From UBA2357 sp041678045 (GTDB lineage: Bacteria; Pseudomonadota; Gammaproteobacteria; Burkholderiales; Rhodocyclaceae): 64,000 nt of DNA. The notes beneath the pieces were generated by a model. It was not told where the DNA came from. It did no database searches and worked only from the letters and a program-made list of their open reading frames with translations. The stretch lies in contig JBAYOV010000015.1 in NCBI GenBank assembly GCA_041678045.1, forward strand, positions 4,617-68,616. Reading direction: 5' to 3'. Positions within the stretch are counted from its first letter, which is position 1, and each line of letters starts with the position of its first letter. Shown in pieces: positions 34,554 through 44,595 of this stretch. Made by a program: the position numbers and the translations under genes.

Positions 34554-36314
34554 TCAGGCCTGGTCGGTGTCGGGGAACAGGTTGCGGAAGCGCAGTTCCA
34601 GCGGGTAGGGAAAGAAGTCCTCGACGTGTCCGCTACGGATCGATGTCTGGGCTTTCTGCCAGAACGTGGGCTCCAGCAGGTCGCGGTGATGCTTGATGAA
34701 GGCCTTGCGCACACGGGGCGCGCCGAGCAGGAAGGTAGCGAATTCCTCCGGAAATACATCGAGCGGCGCAGCGGAATACCACGCCTCACTGGCCATTTCC
34801 ATTTCGGGGTAGGGGGCCGGGGGAATCCGGCGGAAGTTCATGTCGGTCATGTACTCGATTTCGTCGTAGTCGTAGAACACCACACGACCATAACGGGTGA
34901 CGCCGAAGTTCTTCCACAGCATGTCGCCCGGGAAGATGTTGGCAATGGCCAGTTCGCGGATCGCGTTGCCGTACTCCTTCACCGCATTTTCCACCTGTTC
35001 ATCGTCCGACTGATCCAGATAGATGTTGAGCGGCGTCATGCGACGCTCGATGTACAGGTGCTTGATGATCACCGAGTCGCCCTCGATCTCGAAGGAGGAG
35101 GGCGCCAGTGTGCGCAACTCTTCCAGCAGGTCGGGGTGGAAGCGGGACAGGGGCAGGGCCGCGTAGGAGAACTCCAGCGTGTCGGCCATCCGGCCCACCC
35201 GGTCCACATGCTTGACCATCAGGTATTTGCGCTTCACCGTGGCACGGTCCATGTTCTTGGAGCTGCCGAACACGTCCTTGATGATCTTGAACACATACGG
35301 ATAAGACGGCAGGGTGAACACCAGCATCACCAGGCCGCGTATGCCGGGCGCGATGATGAACTGATCGTTCGAGTGGCGCAGGTGGGCGATCAGGTCGCGG
35401 AAGAACATGGTCTTGCCCTGCTTGCCCAGGCCCAGCATGGTATACAGCTCGCTGCGCGGCTTGTTCGGCATGATCGAGCGCAGGAACTGTACGTAGCCCG
35501 ACGGAACTTCCATGTCCACCATGAAGTAGGCGCGCGACAGCGAGAACAGCACCGAGATGCGCCACGGATCGAGCAGGATGGTGTCGATGTAGAGCTTGCC
35601 GGCTTCATTGTGGCGCACGGCCAGGGTGAAGGGATATTCCTGATAGCCGTTGACCGCCTTGCCGATGATGTAGGCCGTCTTGTTACGGTAAAAGGCCGAG
35701 TACAGCACCTGAATCTGGCAATTGACCTCCATCTCCGGCCACTCGCCCAAGTGCGCCCGCACTGCACGCATCACATGCTCGATGTCCCGGTCGAGGTGGT
35801 CGAAGGGGCGCTGCCAGTCAAAATCCTCAACGATGCGCTTGATCGTTGCGCGAAGTCCGCCGTCCTGAGGGTAGTAGCTGCTGTAGACCGGCGGGTAGGA
35901 GTCGATGTATTCGGTCGAGATGGCGGGCCGGGCGAAAAGGTAGACGTTGTTGAAATAGCTCCGGTGCAGAATCTTGGTGGTCACCGAGTTGAAGAAGGTT
36001 TCTGCCAGTTCGGGTTGCCGATGATTGATCAGCATGCCGATGTAATGAAGTTTGACCTGCTGCCAGGTGGCGTTGTCCAGGGAGTCGGCGTCGAATTCGT
36101 GATGCAGCCGCTCCACCGTCTCGGTGACACGGTCGTCATAAAACTGCACCCGCTCGCGCACCGTGTCGAGCTGTGCCTGCCAGTCGGCCGCTTCGAAGCT
36201 TTCCTTGGCACGGCGTGAGGTTTCGCGAAAGATGCGGTAGTGCTTGTTGAAACCTTCGATCATCGCGTAGGCAATTGCCTGAGCGACGGCATTTTCCCCG
36301 GTGAAAGCGTCCAT
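34554..36314 (-). CDS. aceK: Isocitrate dehydrogenase kinase/phosphatase
   Basis: AceK phosphorylates and dephosphorylates isocitrate dehydrogenase to divert isocitrate into the glyoxylate bypass. The 586-aa protein has family stretches such as YFNNVYLFARPAISTEY, the ATP-binding GIRGLVMLVFTLPSYPYVFK and the catalytic-loop region RYGRVVFYDYDEI. The start at 36314 follows GGGGG; the frame is open to 36509 without family similarity. Its substrate gene icd is 1.1 kb away. Confidence 0.97.
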   Translation of the reverse strand: MDAFTGENAVAQAIAYAMIEGFNKHYRIFRETSRRAKESFEAADWQAQLDTVRERVQFYDDRVTETVERLHHEFDADSLDNATWQQVKLHYIGMLINHRQPELAETFFNSVTTKILHRSYFNNVYLFARPAISTEYIDSYPPVYSSYYPQDGGLRATIKRIVEDFDWQRPFDHLDRDIEHVMRAVRAHLGEWPEMEVNCQIQVLYSAFYRNKTAYIIGKAVNGYQEYPFTLAVRHNEAGKLYIDTILLDPWRISVLFSLSRAYFMVDMEVPSGYVQFLRSIMPNKPRSELYTMLGLGKQGKTMFFRDLIAHLRHSNDQFIIAPGIRGLVMLVFTLPSYPYVFKIIKDVFGSSKNMDRATVKRKYLMVKHVDRVGRMADTLEFSYAALPLSRFHPDLLEELRTLAPSSFEIEGDSVIIKHLYIERRMTPLNIYLDQSDDEQVENAVKEYGNAIRELAIANIFPGDMLWKNFGVTRYGRVVFYDYDEIEYMTDMNFRRIPPAPYPEMEMASEAWYSAAPLDVFPEEFATFLLGAPRVRKAFIKHHRDLLEPTFWQKAQTSIRSGHVEDFFPYPLELRFRNLFPDTDQA

Positions 36315-36508
36315 TCGGCCCCCGAAACTGGTAAAGGATGTGGTTTTGAGTGAAGCCCATGACTTTAACACCGAGCACGGCAGGGTTTCATGCCTTCGAC
36401 GGTTCGTTCGGTGGAATGTGGCAGAATGCGCAGCGGATTGTTGGATGCGTGCTGTTGTACGGCAGGATTCAGCGGCTGTCTGCCCCATATTTTCACAGGG
36501 ATTGCCCA

Positions 36509-37180
36509 ATGAACGTTTTTGCTTCAGACCTGTGCAGGATGCTGCCCGCGCTGGCCGCCGGTGTGCTGATCAGTGCCTGTGCTCCGGCGCCTGAAAGTGC
36601 CCCACCTGCCGCTCCCAGCGAGCGCCCAGCACCCACGGCCGAACAGCTGGAGCGCGAGCAGCAAGAGCTGGCGCGTCGCGAGCGGGTGGCGCAGGCCGCG
36701 CGGGCGCGCTTCGAACTGCTGGACAACGGCGTGGCGCTCGACCAGGAGGCCGGACTGATGTGGGCGCGCTGCGCGCTGGGCATGGAATGGACCGGCCAGA
36801 CTTGCGCTGGCAAGGCGCGCCAGCTCAACTGGGATCAGGCGCTCGAAGAGGCGGAAAGGGCCAGCCTTGCGGGGCATGATGACTGGCGCCTGCCCACCCA
36901 GCCGGAGCTGTATGCGCTTACTTATTGCAGCACCGGGGTCCGCTCCGAACCCAATCGCGAGGGGTTGGGCGGCGGCTGTGCGGGCGACTATGCGTCGCCC
37001 ACGATTGTCGAGGAGGTGTTCCCGGCCACGCCGATCGGCAATTTCTGGACCAGTACCCCGCATGCACGCTTCAACTTCAGCGCCTGGGGGGTGTCATTCA
37101 ATACCGGGCATACCGGTACCGGGGGGCGCAATGACTATGTGTTTGTCAGGCTGGTGCGGGATGTTGCTGCGCCGCAGTAA
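36509..37180 (+). CDS. DUF1566 (Lcl C-terminal) domain lipoprotein
   Basis: The 223-aa protein has a lipoprotein signal (LPALAAGVLISAC, lipid cysteine near residue 24), a Pro/Ala/Glu-rich and coiled linker (EQLEREQQELARRER) and a DUF1566 domain: LMWARCALGMEW, NWDQALEEAERASLAGHDDWRLPT, FWTSTPH and YVFVRLVRD. Such surface domains occur in legionella collagen-like and fimbrial proteins, but the role here is unknown. AGGGA precedes the ATG at 36509. Confidence 0.8.
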   Translation: MNVFASDLCRMLPALAAGVLISACAPAPESAPPAAPSERPAPTAEQLEREQQELARRERVAQAARARFELLDNGVALDQEAGLMWARCALGMEWTGQTCAGKARQLNWDQALEEAERASLAGHDDWRLPTQPELYALTYCSTGVRSEPNREGLGGGCAGDYASPTIVEEVFPATPIGNFWTSTPHARFNFSAWGVSFNTGHTGTGGRNDYVFVRLVRDVAAPQ

Positions 37181-37438
37181 GTCTTGCGGCGTGTGACGTC
37201 ATCCCGGGCGACTTTCGGTCAGCGCGCTTTTCAGCGATAATCCGCGATTGAGGTCGGTCAGGGTGGCATGATGCCGCCCGACAGCGCGACCTCGGGCCGG
37301 AGCGGAACAAGACGGGTACATCACGGGCATCACCCGAAGCCGGTCTTGCGTTTGCACGAGCAGGGGGCTGCACGGTTACGAGTCGTGGCAGTCGGCCCTT
37401 GCCCAGGGTTCATGTTCAAATATCAAGAGGGAGTAGGA

Positions 37439-38683
<1,245 letters not shown>

Positions 38684-38708
38684 GTTTTCGTGCCGGTGCT
38701 GTGAGTGA

Positions 38709-38740
38709 CGAAAGCCCCGGAAACGGGGCTTTCGTGTTTT
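38709..38740. terminator. Bidirectional terminator between icd and the UspA gene
   Basis: CGAAAGCCCCG / CGGGGCTTTCG is an 11-bp stem with a GAAA-type loop, followed by TGTTTT, between converging genes. Confidence 0.88.
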
Positions 38741-38756
38741 CAGGCTCCCCGATCCG

Positions 38757-39215
38757 TCAGTCGTGCTTGCCGCGCACGATCAGCACCGAGATGCTGACCT
38801 TGCGCATCAGGTTTTCGGCCACGCTGCCCAGCAGCAGGCGGCGTACGCCACGACGGCCATGCGATCCGACCACAAGCAGGTCTGCACCGGAGTCGACGAC
38901 CGCTTCGGCGATCTGATCTGCCGAGTGCGTGTCCTGTGTGGCGAGCAGTCGTGTGCCGGCCTCCACGCCTGCCGCGTGGGCCCGTTCCAGTGCATCGCTG
39001 AGCACCGTATTGCCGTTGTCCACCAGCGCTTGCTCAAGCTGGCGTGCATTCACCAGTGCCACGCCGTGGGTGTTGAAGGCCTGCACCAGTGATTCGTCCA
39101 CTGCATGCACGATTTCCAGTCGTGCATGATGCAGCCGGGCCAGGCCAATGGCCTCATCCAGTGCCATGCGCGAGGTGTGGCTGTCATCGACGGCCACGAT
39201 TATGTGTCGGTACAT
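38757..39215 (-). CDS. Universal stress protein, UspA family
   Basis: The 152-aa single Usp domain begins MYRHIIVAVDDS and ends with the ATP-binding type motif GSHGRRGVRRLLLGSVAENLMRKVSISVLIVR (G-2x-G-9x-G-S pattern). It probably binds ATP and responds to stress or growth arrest in the cytoplasm. The ATG at 39215 matches the family start. It converges on icd. Confidence 0.93.
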   Translation of the reverse strand: MYRHIIVAVDDSHTSRMALDEAIGLARLHHARLEIVHAVDESLVQAFNTHGVALVNARQLEQALVDNGNTVLSDALERAHAAGVEAGTRLLATQDTHSADQIAEAVVDSGADLLVVGSHGRRGVRRLLLGSVAENLMRKVSISVLIVRGKHD

Positions 39216-39452
39216 CGCAACTCCCCTGAGGTTGATCAAACTGGCAAAAATGCCAGCCTACCACTGCCTTGCGCGGGCGTGCACCGGGCTGTGGGGCTGT
39301 GAGTTTCATAAAAATTTTGAATGCCGGTATCGCTTGTAAGGATTGAGTAAGATCGGACGCCAATAATCGGCCCCGCTGGTAATCAGTCAGGGAGGGTTTG
39401 TGGGATCGCAAGATCCGCTGACCCGGCACTACTCTCACTTAGAGGAGACATT

Positions 39453-39707
39453 ATGGACAAGAGTGCACAAAGCTATTGGAAGGCGGTGCTCGGTCTGATC
39501 TACAAGATCATGATCGTGTGGTTCCTCGTTTCACTCGGAGCGGGCATTCTGTTTGCGCCCATGCTCAACGGCATCCACCTCGGCGGTTATCCGCTCGGGT
39601 TCTGGTTTGCGCAACAGGGTTCGATTTACGTGTTCATCGCACTGATCTTCTTTTATGCCAAGAAGATGGGTGACCTCGACCGTGAATTCGACGTACACGA
39701 AGAGTAA
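39453..39707 (+). CDS. DUF4212 small subunit of sodium/solute symporter
   Basis: The 84-aa protein has two membrane helices (LIYKIMIVWFLVSLGAGILF and FWFAQQGSIYVFIALIFFYA) flanking the family loop NGIHLGGYPLGFWFAQQGS. DUF4212 proteins are encoded before VC_2705-type sodium:solute symporters and are thought to be a small partner, as YjcH is for ActP. GAGGAGA precedes the ATG. The symporter follows 15 bp later. Confidence 0.92.
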   Translation: MDKSAQSYWKAVLGLIYKIMIVWFLVSLGAGILFAPMLNGIHLGGYPLGFWFAQQGSIYVFIALIFFYAKKMGDLDREFDVHEE

Positions 39708-39722
39708 AGGGGAGACAACCAC

Positions 39723-41528
39723 ATGAGTTTGCAGCTTCTCACTTACCTGGTGGTCGGCGCGACCTTTGCGCTGTACATCGGGATTGCGGTCTGGGCACGG
39801 GCCGGCAGCACCAAGGAGTTCTACGTCGCTGGCGGCGGCGTGCATCCGGTGACCAACGGCATGGCGACCGCAGCTGACTGGATGTCGGCCGCGTCCTTCA
39901 TCTCCATGGCGGGTCTGATCTCCAACATGGGTTATGGCGGTGCTCTGTTCCTGATGGGCTGGACCGGTGGCTATGTGCTGCTGGCCATGCTGCTCGCCCC
40001 GTACCTGCGCAAGTTCGGCAAGTTCACCGTGCCGCAGTTCATCGGCGATCGCTACTACTCCAAGTCGGCCAACGGCGTTGCCGTGCTGTGCTTGCTGGTG
40101 GCTTCGATCACCTACGTGATCGGCCAGATGACCGGCGTGGGCGTGACCTTCTCGCGCTTCCTGGGCGTGACCAACGAGATGGGCATTTACATCGGTATGG
40201 GCATTGTGTTCGCCTATGCAGTGTTCGGCGGCATGAAGGGCATCACCTACACCCAGGTGGCCCAGTATGTGGTGCTGATCCTGGCCTACACCGTGCCGGC
40301 TGTGTTCATCTCGATGACCCTGGTGGGCAACCCGCTGCCGCAACTGGGCATGGGTGGCACGCTGACCGGTTCGGACGTGCATCTGCTTGAGCGCCTCGAT
40401 CAGGTGATCACCGACCTCGGCTTCAACGAATACACCACGTCGGTGCCGGGTTCCACGCTGAACATGTTCGTGTATACCGTGTCGCTGATGATCGGTACCG
40501 CCGGTCTGCCGCACGTGATCATCCGCTTCTTCACCGTTCCGAAAGTGGCTGACGCCCGTTACTCGGCCGGTTGGGCGCTGGTGTTCATCGCCATCCTCTA
40601 CACCACCGCTCCGGCTGTGGCTGCCATGGCCAAGTACAACCTGCATGCCACGGTGAACTCCGCAGTGGCAACCGGTGGTGACCTGTATGCCCCCGAAGCC
40701 AGCCTGAAGTTCGAAGAGCGTCCGGACTGGATGAAGCGTTGGGAGCAGACTGGCCTGCTGAAGTGGGAAGACAAGAACGGCGACGGTCGCATCCAGTTCT
40801 ACAACGAAAAGACCGCCAATGCCGATGTTAAGGCGAAGGTCGAGCGTGCTGGCTGGAACGGCAACGAGCTGACGGTGAACGCCGACATCATCGTGCTGGC
40901 CAACCCGGAAATCGCGCTGCTGCCCAACTGGGTGATCGCACTGGTGGCTGCTGGCGGTGTGGCTGCTGCACTGTCGACCGCTGCAGGTCTGCTGCTGGCC
41001 ATCTCTTCTGCCGTGTCGCATGACTTGGTGAAGAACGTGTTCAAGCCCGATCTGTCGGAAAAGGGCGAACTGCTCACCGGCAAGATCTCCATGGTGTTCG
41101 CGATCGTTCTGGCCGGTTGGTTGGGTCTGAATCCTCCGGGCTTTGCGGCCGGTACGGTGGCGCTGGCCTTCGGTATTGCGGCCAGCTCGCTGTTCCCGGC
41201 CATCATGATGGGTATCTTCTCGAAGACCATGAACAAGGAAGGTGCAATTGCCGGCATGCTGTCCGGTCTGTTCATCACCCTGTTCTATGTGTTTGCTCAC
41301 AAGGGTATCTTCTTCGTGAAGGGCACCGAGTTCACCAACCTGCTCGGTGGTCCGAACGCTTTCTTCGGCATCACGCCTGAAGCCTTCGGTACGATCGGCG
41401 CGATTGTGAACTTCCTCGTGGCCTACGCCGTGATGAAGGTGACCAAGCCGGCTCCGGATCACATCCAGGAACTGGTGGAAAGCGTCCGTGTTCCGCGCGG
41501 CGCCACTGCAGTACAGGGCGCACACTGA
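39723..41528 (+). CDS. Sodium:solute symporter, VC_2705/ActP-like (probably acetate or other short organic acid)
   Basis: The 601-aa membrane protein has about 13 helices and SSS-family motifs (GGGVHPVTNGMATAADWMSAASF; GTAGLPHVIIRFFTV). Between helices near residue 330-390 is a hydrophilic insert containing an EF-hand-like DKNGDGRIQF loop. The VC_2705 subfamily is linked to acetate/solute uptake, and the surrounding glyoxylate genes support acetate, but the substrate is inferred. A terminator follows at 41587. Confidence 0.92.
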   Translation: MSLQLLTYLVVGATFALYIGIAVWARAGSTKEFYVAGGGVHPVTNGMATAADWMSAASFISMAGLISNMGYGGALFLMGWTGGYVLLAMLLAPYLRKFGKFTVPQFIGDRYYSKSANGVAVLCLLVASITYVIGQMTGVGVTFSRFLGVTNEMGIYIGMGIVFAYAVFGGMKGITYTQVAQYVVLILAYTVPAVFISMTLVGNPLPQLGMGGTLTGSDVHLLERLDQVITDLGFNEYTTSVPGSTLNMFVYTVSLMIGTAGLPHVIIRFFTVPKVADARYSAGWALVFIAILYTTAPAVAAMAKYNLHATVNSAVATGGDLYAPEASLKFEERPDWMKRWEQTGLLKWEDKNGDGRIQFYNEKTANADVKAKVERAGWNGNELTVNADIIVLANPEIALLPNWVIALVAAGGVAAALSTAAGLLLAISSAVSHDLVKNVFKPDLSEKGELLTGKISMVFAIVLAGWLGLNPPGFAAGTVALAFGIAASSLFPAIMMGIFSKTMNKEGAIAGMLSGLFITLFYVFAHKGIFFVKGTEFTNLLGGPNAFFGITPEAFGTIGAIVNFLVAYAVMKVTKPAPDHIQELVESVRVPRGATAVQGAH

Positions 41529-41586
41529 TTCTGTGTGAGCCATGGTGGGTGTGAAGGGCTGTTTGCCGTTCGCACCCACCTTCAGA

Positions 41587-41620
41587 CCCCGTCAGATGTT
41601 CATGGCGGGGTTTTGTTTTT
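41587..41620 (+). terminator. Terminator after the symporter gene
   Basis: CCCCGTC / GGCGGGG pairs over 7 bp (one G-U) with a 10-nt loop, then TTTTGTTTTT. Confidence 0.8.
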
Positions 41621-41694
41621 TGTGGCACCCTGAAAAGCGTTTCAAACCTCGATGCGCACCCTTTCAGGGGGCGGGCAAGCTGGAGTAGCAAGCA

Positions 41695-42084
41695 ATGATT
41701 TTCGACATCAGCGTGGCGATGACCTGGATTCTGTTCCTCGCCTTGTTCCCGATTTCCTTTTTCTGGCTGCGCAGGGCCTGGCGCATCATGGTGAAGCGCG
41801 ACTTTTCCGAGGTGGCGCTGAAGAAGGGGGTACCGCCTCCCGATCCGGAGCGTTTCGCAACCTTTGCCGCACTCATCAACCTGGTGGGAGGGGCCATGAC
41901 CGTGTTCGCCATCTCTCTGGTGCTGGTGTTTCAGGCTGAATACGATGTGTGGTCGGCAGTGGCGGGTGTCACCATCTGGTGCAAGTTCATTCTGGATTTC
42001 GCGCACAGCCGCCACGCCCACCTCAAGAGTGGCGCGGCTTCGCGCCTCACTGAGACCGACGTCAAGGGCGGGCAAAAGGGCTGA
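41695..42084 (+). CDS. Small membrane protein of unknown function
   Basis: The 129-aa protein has three predicted membrane segments: ISVAMTWILFLALFPISFFWL, AALINLVGGAMTVFAISLVLVF and VWSAVAGVTIWCKFILDF. The first two are separated by a basic cytoplasmic stretch, and the tail is hydrophilic. I do not recognise the family. It lies downstream of the symporter but after a terminator, so it is probably transcribed separately. Confidence 0.65.
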   Translation: MIFDISVAMTWILFLALFPISFFWLRRAWRIMVKRDFSEVALKKGVPPPDPERFATFAALINLVGGAMTVFAISLVLVFQAEYDVWSAVAGVTIWCKFILDFAHSRHAHLKSGAASRLTETDVKGGQKG

Positions 42085-42113
42085 TGTCTGCCTGGTGAGG
42101 GCCCGGCGAAGGT

Positions 42114-42446
42114 TCAGCGAGACTGTTTTCTACGGGCCTTGCGGTGGCGTCGCCGTTCGCCGACTTCATAGTATTGATCGAGCCGGTTCATGATCCACAC
42201 GTATGCCCCGATGAGCAGCAGGAACACCACCAGGGCGCCCTGCGAGAAGAAGTAGTACGCCAGCGGAAAGCCCATGAAGGTGAAGGCGTTGAGCTCGGTG
42301 GCGAACAGCACGACGAGAAACGTGCTGGCAAACCAGATCAGCAGCAGCACCCCGGTCAGCCACAGGGTTGCGCGCCAATAGGCGCGCTGGCGTGGGCTCA
42401 GTGGCCGGGGCGGGGCTTCCGTGGCGGGTGGAACCTCATGCGCCAT
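42114..42446 (-). CDS. Second DUF4212-like small membrane protein, without an adjacent symporter
   Basis: The 110-aa protein has two membrane helices and the DUF4212 loop (ATELNAFTFMGFPLAYYFFSQGALVVFLLLIGAYVWIMN), similar to the 39453 gene, with a longer N-terminus (PPATEAPPRPLSPRQRAYW) and a basic tail (RRRHRKARRKQSR). The start at 42446 overlaps the end of the EF-G-like gene by 11 bp. No SSS symporter lies next to it, so its partner may be the symporter at 39723. Confidence 0.8.
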   Translation of the reverse strand: MAHEVPPATEAPPRPLSPRQRAYWRATLWLTGVLLLIWFASTFLVVLFATELNAFTFMGFPLAYYFFSQGALVVFLLLIGAYVWIMNRLDQYYEVGERRRHRKARRKQSR

Positions 42447-44481
42447 GCTGCTGACGGTGCCTGTCTGCCATGTCTTTCTGCGTGTCGCCGGGGGCGGGTT
42501 CGTAGCCTGCGGCTTCCAGGGTGAATTCACTGTCACCTGCGCAAATGGCTTTCAGGCGTGCCTCGAACCCATCCAGTCCGGCCATCGGTACGATGGCCGT
42601 TAGCCGCATCCACCCAGCTCCCGGGCTATCGGTCTGCGTCAGGCGGCCGCGCCGGCTGGCCAGTTCCGCGCTGATTTCTCCGAAATGTGCTTCCAGAAAA
42701 CGGGTCTGTATTTCGAGCAGGGGTTCGAGCAGCACCGGTTTTGCTGTCTGCAAGGCTTCCAGCGTGGCATGGCGGGCTGCCGTGACGAAGGAAATTTCGT
42801 TTGAGTCGACCGCGTGGTGCTTGCCGTCGAGCAACACCACGCGTACGTCCTGCACCGGATAGCCGGCCAGCGTCCCTTCACTGAGCGCCTGACGCACGCC
42901 TTTTTCCACTGCGGGCAGGAAGTGGGTGGGAATGGTGCCGCCCTTCACCTGATTGTCGAGCACGATGCCACTGTTGCGTGGCAGGCTTTCGACGCGGAGG
43001 GCGACTTCTCCGAACTGGCCGGCGCCACCGCTTTGCTTTTTGTGCCGGTAGCGGGCTTCGCCTGTGGCGGCGACCGTCTCGCGGTAGGGAATGGCGGGGG
43101 GGCTGGTGTCTACCGTCAGATTCCAGCGCAGTTGCAGTTGACGGAGCAGGATTTTCAGATGCTGCTCGCCCAGGCCCCGTACCACGGTCTGGCGGGTGCG
43201 CGCATCGAAACCGATTTCGAGGCAGGGGTCTTCATCGCTCAGTTGCGTCAGAGCGTCAGAAAGCTTTTGCTCGTCACCCTGCTTCTGTGGTGTGAGAACC
43301 AGTCCATGCACGGGTTGGGGGTAGGGAAGGGGTTTCAGGAACAGCATGTCCTCGTCGTGAGAGTCGTGCAGTACAGCGTCGCGATGCAGTTCGTCGATCC
43401 GGGCGAGTGCGCAGATGTCACCCGGTACGGCAAACGGGGTTTCCATCTGTTGCCGGCCTTGCAGGCGGTACAGGTGCGCGGCCTTGATGGCTTTGCGTCC
43501 GTCGCCAACAAATAGCTGGTTGCCGGTGGCGATGCGCCCCTGATGCACCCGAAACAGTCCGAGTTTGCCCCGGTAGGGGTCGTTGCTCACCTGGAAGACG
43601 TGGGCCACGACGTGGCGTTGCGCATCGCACACGATGTCGATGGCGCTGGCCTGATCCGTTGGACCTTTCAGGAATTCCGGTGGGTTGCCTTCGGTCGGGT
43701 CGGGCATCAGCTCCGCGATGACCCGCAGCAGTTGCGGGATGCCCGCACCCGTGCGGGCGGACACGAAGCACACCGGGATCAGGTGTGCTTCGCGCAGCGC
43801 CTGCTCGAAGGGGGCGTGCAGTTGTTCGGGACTGAGCGATTCTCCCTGTTCGAGATAACGGGCCATGAGGGCTTCGTCGAGTTCGACCACCTGATCGACG
43901 ATGCTGTCATGCGCAGCTCGTACAGACGAGAACTGGGCTGGGGCCGAAAAGTCCGGATTGAAAAAGCAGTCGATCACGCTCGTGCCGTCGGCCGACGGCA
44001 GGTTGAGCGGCAGGCAGGCCGGACCGAAGGTTTCGGCGAGACTGTCCATCAGGGCGGGCAGGGCTTCGGGGGCGCCGTCGATCCGGTTGATGACGATCAT
44101 GCGGCATTTGCCGGCAGAGAGCTTCATCATGCGCCGGGTGCCACTTTCGATGCCGGAGCCTGCGTTGATCACAATGGCGGCCGTCTCTACTGCAGGCAGT
44201 GCCTGGAGGGCGCGTCCGGCAAGATCCGGGAGCCCAGGCGTGTCCAGCAGGTTGATCCAGTGCCCTGCCGATTCGAAGTGCGTGACCGAGGTTGCCAGCG
44301 AATGTCCCATTTCCTGTTCCAGCGGATCGAAATCGCTGACCGTGCTGCCGCGTTCCACGCTGCCACTGGTGTTCAGCGTGCCGGAGGCAACGAGCAGCGC
44401 TTCGGCCAAGGTGGTCTTGCCGGCCCCGGTGTGGCCAAGTAGGGCGATGTTGCGAATGTCGTGAACGGACTGCGGCGTCAT
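42436..44481 (-). CDS. Elongation factor G-like GTPase (EF-G paralogue)
   Basis: The 681-aa protein has EF-G domain order. G1 is GHTGAGKT (16-23), G3 is DTPGLPD and G4 is NRID rather than the canonical NKxD. Domains III-V include the domain IV stretch GVRQALSEGTLAGYPV. These differences and the missing GHIDAGKT place it among the EF-G-like paralogues of uncertain role, not the housekeeping fusA. AGAGGGAG precedes the ATG at 44481; the frame to 44511 is less likely. Confidence 0.9.
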   Translation of the reverse strand: MTPQSVHDIRNIALLGHTGAGKTTLAEALLVASGTLNTSGSVERGSTVSDFDPLEQEMGHSLATSVTHFESAGHWINLLDTPGLPDLAGRALQALPAVETAAIVINAGSGIESGTRRMMKLSAGKCRMIVINRIDGAPEALPALMDSLAETFGPACLPLNLPSADGTSVIDCFFNPDFSAPAQFSSVRAAHDSIVDQVVELDEALMARYLEQGESLSPEQLHAPFEQALREAHLIPVCFVSARTGAGIPQLLRVIAELMPDPTEGNPPEFLKGPTDQASAIDIVCDAQRHVVAHVFQVSNDPYRGKLGLFRVHQGRIATGNQLFVGDGRKAIKAAHLYRLQGRQQMETPFAVPGDICALARIDELHRDAVLHDSHDEDMLFLKPLPYPQPVHGLVLTPQKQGDEQKLSDALTQLSDEDPCLEIGFDARTRQTVVRGLGEQHLKILLRQLQLRWNLTVDTSPPAIPYRETVAATGEARYRHKKQSGGAGQFGEVALRVESLPRNSGIVLDNQVKGGTIPTHFLPAVEKGVRQALSEGTLAGYPVQDVRVVLLDGKHHAVDSNEISFVTAARHATLEALQTAKPVLLEPLLEIQTRFLEAHFGEISAELASRRGRLTQTDSPGAGWMRLTAIVPMAGLDGFEARLKAICAGDSEFTLEAAGYEPAPGDTQKDMADRHRQQHGA

Positions 44482-44595
44482 GGTGGCTCCCTCTCTTGTC
44501 GTTATCGACAACAGTTTCCACTTCTCGCCGGGTCAGCGCAATGGCTGCGTGGCCTCTTGCCCGGTGACGGGCGAAGCAAGTGGGTGTGTGCGGGC

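Noticed and set aside
39531..41579. 682-aa minus-strand open frame opposite the symporter
   Set aside because: Its sequence is rich in His, Gly and Arg without domains, while the plus strand encodes a clear SSS symporter.
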